This document shows positions 6,923-8,651 of a stretch of 8,651 nucleotides of DNA, in pieces. Position 1 is the first letter of the stretch. Every line of letters begins with the position of its first letter. The notes beneath the pieces were generated by a model. That model was not told the DNA's origin. It made no database searches and worked only from the letters and a program-made list of their open reading frames with translations. Origin of the DNA: an uncultured Veillonella sp. (GTDB taxonomy: Bacteria > Bacillota > Negativicutes > Veillonellales > Veillonellaceae); NCBI GenBank assembly GCA_900766125.1, contig CAAFUD010000172.1, positions 1-8,651 of the forward strand, written 5' to 3'. The translations under genes were made by a program, and so were the position numbers.

Positions 6923-7798
6923 ATGAACAATATGAAAACAACGCTTTTATTAGCGACTTTGACGGCCATTTTAGTGGTCTTAGGTGATATGATTGGCGGT
7001 AGAAGTGGTATGATGATTATGTTCGTTATATCCATGGGCATGAATTTTATGTCCTATTGGTTTAGCGATAAAATTGTTTTAGCACAATATAACGCACAAC
7101 AAGTTACTGCACAATCTAACCCTAAATTATATGGTATGGTAGAACGATTGGCTAAAAATGGTAAATTACCAATGCCAAAGATATATATCATCCCTAGTGA
7201 TGTACCTAATGCATTTGCTACAGGCAGAAATCCGAGTCATGCAGCAGTTGCTGTTACAGAAGGTATCCAACGACTATTAACAGACGACGAGCTAGAAGGT
7301 GTTTTAGGACATGAGTTAACCCATGTCAAGCATCGTGATACATTGATCAGTACTATTGCTGCCATGATGGCAGGCGCAATTTCCATGATTGCCCATGTGC
7401 TTCAATTCTCAGCTATATTTGGTCGTTCAGATGACCGTGAAGGCTCTAACCCGTTAGAGTTAATAGGCGCCATAGTTATTGCACCTATCGCAGCAGCTCT
7501 TATTCAGATGAGTATCTCTAGAGCTCGTGAGTTCTTAGCTGATGAGGGGGGCGGAGAGATGTGCCGCAACCCTTTAGCTTTGGCATCTGCCCTTGCAAAA
7601 ATTGACTACTATTCAAAACATGGTGCATTGCCAAATGCAAGTAATGCAACAGCCCATATGTTTATCATCAACCCTATGGTTGGTATTGGTGAAAGCTTGA
7701 GCAATCTTTTTAGTACACATCCTCGTACAGAGGAACGTATTGCAAAATTGAAACAACAAGCAATGAATCCTAAATATAAAGAGAAAGCATTATTTTAA
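6923..7798 (+). CDS. htpX: Membrane zinc metalloprotease HtpX
   Basis: HtpX is an M48-family inner-membrane protease that cuts misfolded membrane proteins on the cytoplasmic side, working in parallel with FtsH. From the ATG at 6923 it has 291 residues, normal for the family. Two N-terminal membrane spans (about 6-24 and 30-47) are followed by the catalytic region. HELTH (130-134) gives zinc ligands His 130 and His 134 and catalytic Glu 131. SRAREFLADEGG (from 199) supplies the third ligand, Glu 203. Two further hydrophobic spans lie near 143-166 and 180-199, and STHPRTEERI (264-273) is the conserved C-terminal block. All key residues are present. It has its own likely promoter with a palindrome, suggesting control separate from the threonine genes, and ndk follows 22 bases downstream without a terminator. 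Confidence 0.96.
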   Translation: MNNMKTTLLLATLTAILVVLGDMIGGRSGMMIMFVISMGMNFMSYWFSDKIVLAQYNAQQVTAQSNPKLYGMVERLAKNGKLPMPKIYIIPSDVPNAFATGRNPSHAAVAVTEGIQRLLTDDELEGVLGHELTHVKHRDTLISTIAAMMAGAISMIAHVLQFSAIFGRSDDREGSNPLELIGAIVIAPIAAALIQMSISRAREFLADEGGGEMCRNPLALASALAKIDYYSKHGALPNASNATAHMFIINPMVGIGESLSNLFSTHPRTEERIAKLKQQAMNPKYKEKALF

Positions 7799-7809
7799 TT
7801 AATATCTAC

Positions 7810-7815
7810 AGGAGG
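7810..7815 (+). promoter_or_regulatory. Strong Shine-Dalgarno site of ndk
   Basis: A full AGGAGG sits 5 bases before the ndk ATG, which suggests efficient translation and confirms the start. Confidence 0.8.
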
Positions 7816-7820
7816 ATATC

Positions 7821-8228
7821 ATGCAAGAAACATTAGTTTTAATAAAACCAGATGCAGTTAAGCGTCAATTAAGTGGTGAAATTATTAGCCGTTATGAACG
7901 TAAAGGTCTTGTCATTAAAGCGTTAAAACTTATACAAGTACCTCGTGAATTAGCGGAAGAGCATTATGCTGAACACAAAGAAAAACCATTTTTCGGTGAA
8001 TTAGTTGATTTCATCACATCTGGACCAGTTCTTGCTTTCGTATTGGCCGGAGACAATGCCATCGTATCTGTACGTGCTTTAAACGGTGCCACAAATCCTG
8101 TAGATGCTGCCCCTGGTAGTATTCGTGGTGACTATGCCTTAACAATGGACGCTAATGTAGTACATGCTTCTGATTCTCCAGAAGCTGCTGCTCGTGAAGT
8201 TAGCCTTTGGTTCCCAGAATACAAATAA
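7821..8228 (+). CDS. ndk: Nucleoside diphosphate kinase
   Basis: It moves the terminal phosphate from ATP to other nucleoside diphosphates through a phosphohistidine intermediate, keeping NTP and dNTP pools level. It is cytoplasmic. The 135 residues match the short bacterial form. LVLIKPDAVKR (5-15) carries the conserved Lys 9. RALNGATNP (85-93) and GSIRGDYA (99-106) form the nucleotide site. The active-site signature NVVHASDSPE (112-121) contains His 115; Ala 116 replaces the more common Gly, a mild variation also seen in functional enzymes. The C-terminus LWFPEYK is complete. No terminator-like hairpin with a good T-run separates it from the next gene, 64 bases downstream, so co-transcription is possible. 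Confidence 0.97.
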   Translation: MQETLVLIKPDAVKRQLSGEIISRYERKGLVIKALKLIQVPRELAEEHYAEHKEKPFFGELVDFITSGPVLAFVLAGDNAIVSVRALNGATNPVDAAPGSIRGDYALTMDANVVHASDSPEAAAREVSLWFPEYK

Positions 8229-8279
8229 TCTCTAGGTTGAGATCATTTAGCTTTTATTTCTACATCCATGTATATCTAT

Positions 8280-8285
8280 AGGAGG
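8280..8285 (+). promoter_or_regulatory. Strong Shine-Dalgarno site of the adenosyltransferase gene
   Basis: AGGAGG lies 7 bases before the ATG at 8293 and fixes the start of this truncated gene. Confidence 0.8.
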
Positions 8286-8292
8286 TAATAAT

Positions 8293-8651
8293 ATGGCAAG
8301 TAGTGTTTATACAAAAACAGGTGATGCTGGTACAACTGGTTTATACACAGGTGAACGTGTACAGAAGTCATCTTTACGCGTAGAAGCTTATGGTACAATC
8401 GATGAATTACAAGCTTTCTTAGGTTTGGCTCGCTCCTATGCTGAAAATCCTCGTGTTGCAGCGGAATTATATGATATTGAGCGCAATTTATGGACATTAA
8501 TGGCCGATATTGCTAGTCTAAATGCGGCTCCCGTAATTACTGAGCAACATGTAAAACATTTGGAAAAAGTCATCGATCGCTTCGATGAAAAGCTAGAACC
8601 ATTATCTAGTTTTGTGATTCCTGGTGAAAAACAATCTTCAGCTTATTTACA
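8293..8651 (+). CDS. PduO-type cob(I)alamin adenosyltransferase (3' partial)
   Basis: It transfers the adenosyl group of ATP to cob(I)alamin to make adenosylcobalamin. The first 119 codons are present and the frame is open at the right edge; the family is usually about 180-190 residues, so roughly a third is missing. The PduO/MMAB signature is clear: YTKTGDAGTTGLYTGERV (6-23), which binds ATP, then SLRVEAYGTIDELQAFLGLAR (27-47), and near the edge FVIPGEKQSSAYL. In most relatives this last motif reads PGG; here Glu replaces the second Gly. Adenosylcobalamin is needed by methylmalonyl-CoA mutase, which would fit a propionate-forming Negativicute. The gene may be transcribed with htpX and ndk, or from a promoter in the 64-base gap, where I see only weak candidates. 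Confidence 0.92.
   Translation, partial: MASSVYTKTGDAGTTGLYTGERVQKSSLRVEAYGTIDELQAFLGLARSYAENPRVAAELYDIERNLWTLMADIASLNAAPVITEQHVKHLEKVIDRFDEKLEPLSSFVIPGEKQSSAYL

Noticed and set aside
8228..8243. A 5-bp inverted repeat (ATCTC/GAGAT, 6-base loop) after ndk as a terminator.
   Set aside because: The stem is short and weak, and the following sequence (CATTTAGCTTTTATTTC) lacks a direct T-run, so I do not call it.
8237..8266. A promoter (TTGAGA, 18 bases, TACATC) before the adenosyltransferase gene.
   Set aside because: The -10 box matches only about half of the consensus; not strong enough to list.
8276..8497. A 73-codon reading frame on the minus strand.
   Set aside because: It lies opposite the clear adenosyltransferase gene, has no ribosome site, and its product is rich in His, Tyr and Leu with no recognisable domain.

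Overview
The window is an ordinary-looking stretch of bacterial chromosome. It is AT-rich, densely packed, and every gene is on the + strand. The gene set suggests a Firmicute with a Gram-negative type envelope, most likely Veillonella or a close relative in the Negativicutes. The reasons are the low GC, Firmicute-style Shine-Dalgarno sites (GGAGG/AGGAGG), a UPF0735 (PheB-type) ACT protein, an HpnK-like YdjC deacetylase beside a lipid-flippase-like protein, and a PduO-type cobalamin adenosyltransferase. The last would fit an organism using the B12-dependent methylmalonyl-CoA route. The taxonomic call is inference; no rRNA or marker gene is present to fix it.

Layout. (1) 1-2141: the 3' part of an ABC exporter half-transporter (MdlB/YheH-like), then one base later a SpoU/TrmH-family RNA 2'-O-methyltransferase. 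A strong intrinsic terminator (about 2198-2235) closes this unit. (2) 2142-2326: a 185-base intergenic region with that terminator, a candidate promoter on its T-tail, and a second perfect terminator hairpin only 18 bases before the next start codon. (3) 2327-4170: a YdjC/ChbG/HpnK-like carbohydrate deacetylase and an integral membrane flippase-like protein, translationally coupled by an ATGA overlap. (4) 4177-6867: an ACT-domain regulator-like protein, homoserine dehydrogenase (hom) and homoserine kinase (thrB), making two consecutive steps from aspartate semialdehyde to O-phosphohomoserine. Threonine synthase is not in the window. (5) 6868-8651: an extended -10 promoter with a 9-bp perfect inverted repeat, then the membrane protease htpX, nucleoside diphosphate kinase ndk, and the 5' part of a cob(I)alamin adenosyltransferase that runs off the end.

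Most genes are housekeeping or biosynthetic. I found no insertion sequence, prophage, CRISPR array, tRNA or rRNA, and no clear new multi-gene system. The points most worth a second look are the leader terminator before the deacetylase/flippase pair, the likely unassigned glycolipid role of that pair, the palindrome at the htpX promoter, and the degenerate LSDGQ signature of the ABC subunit.
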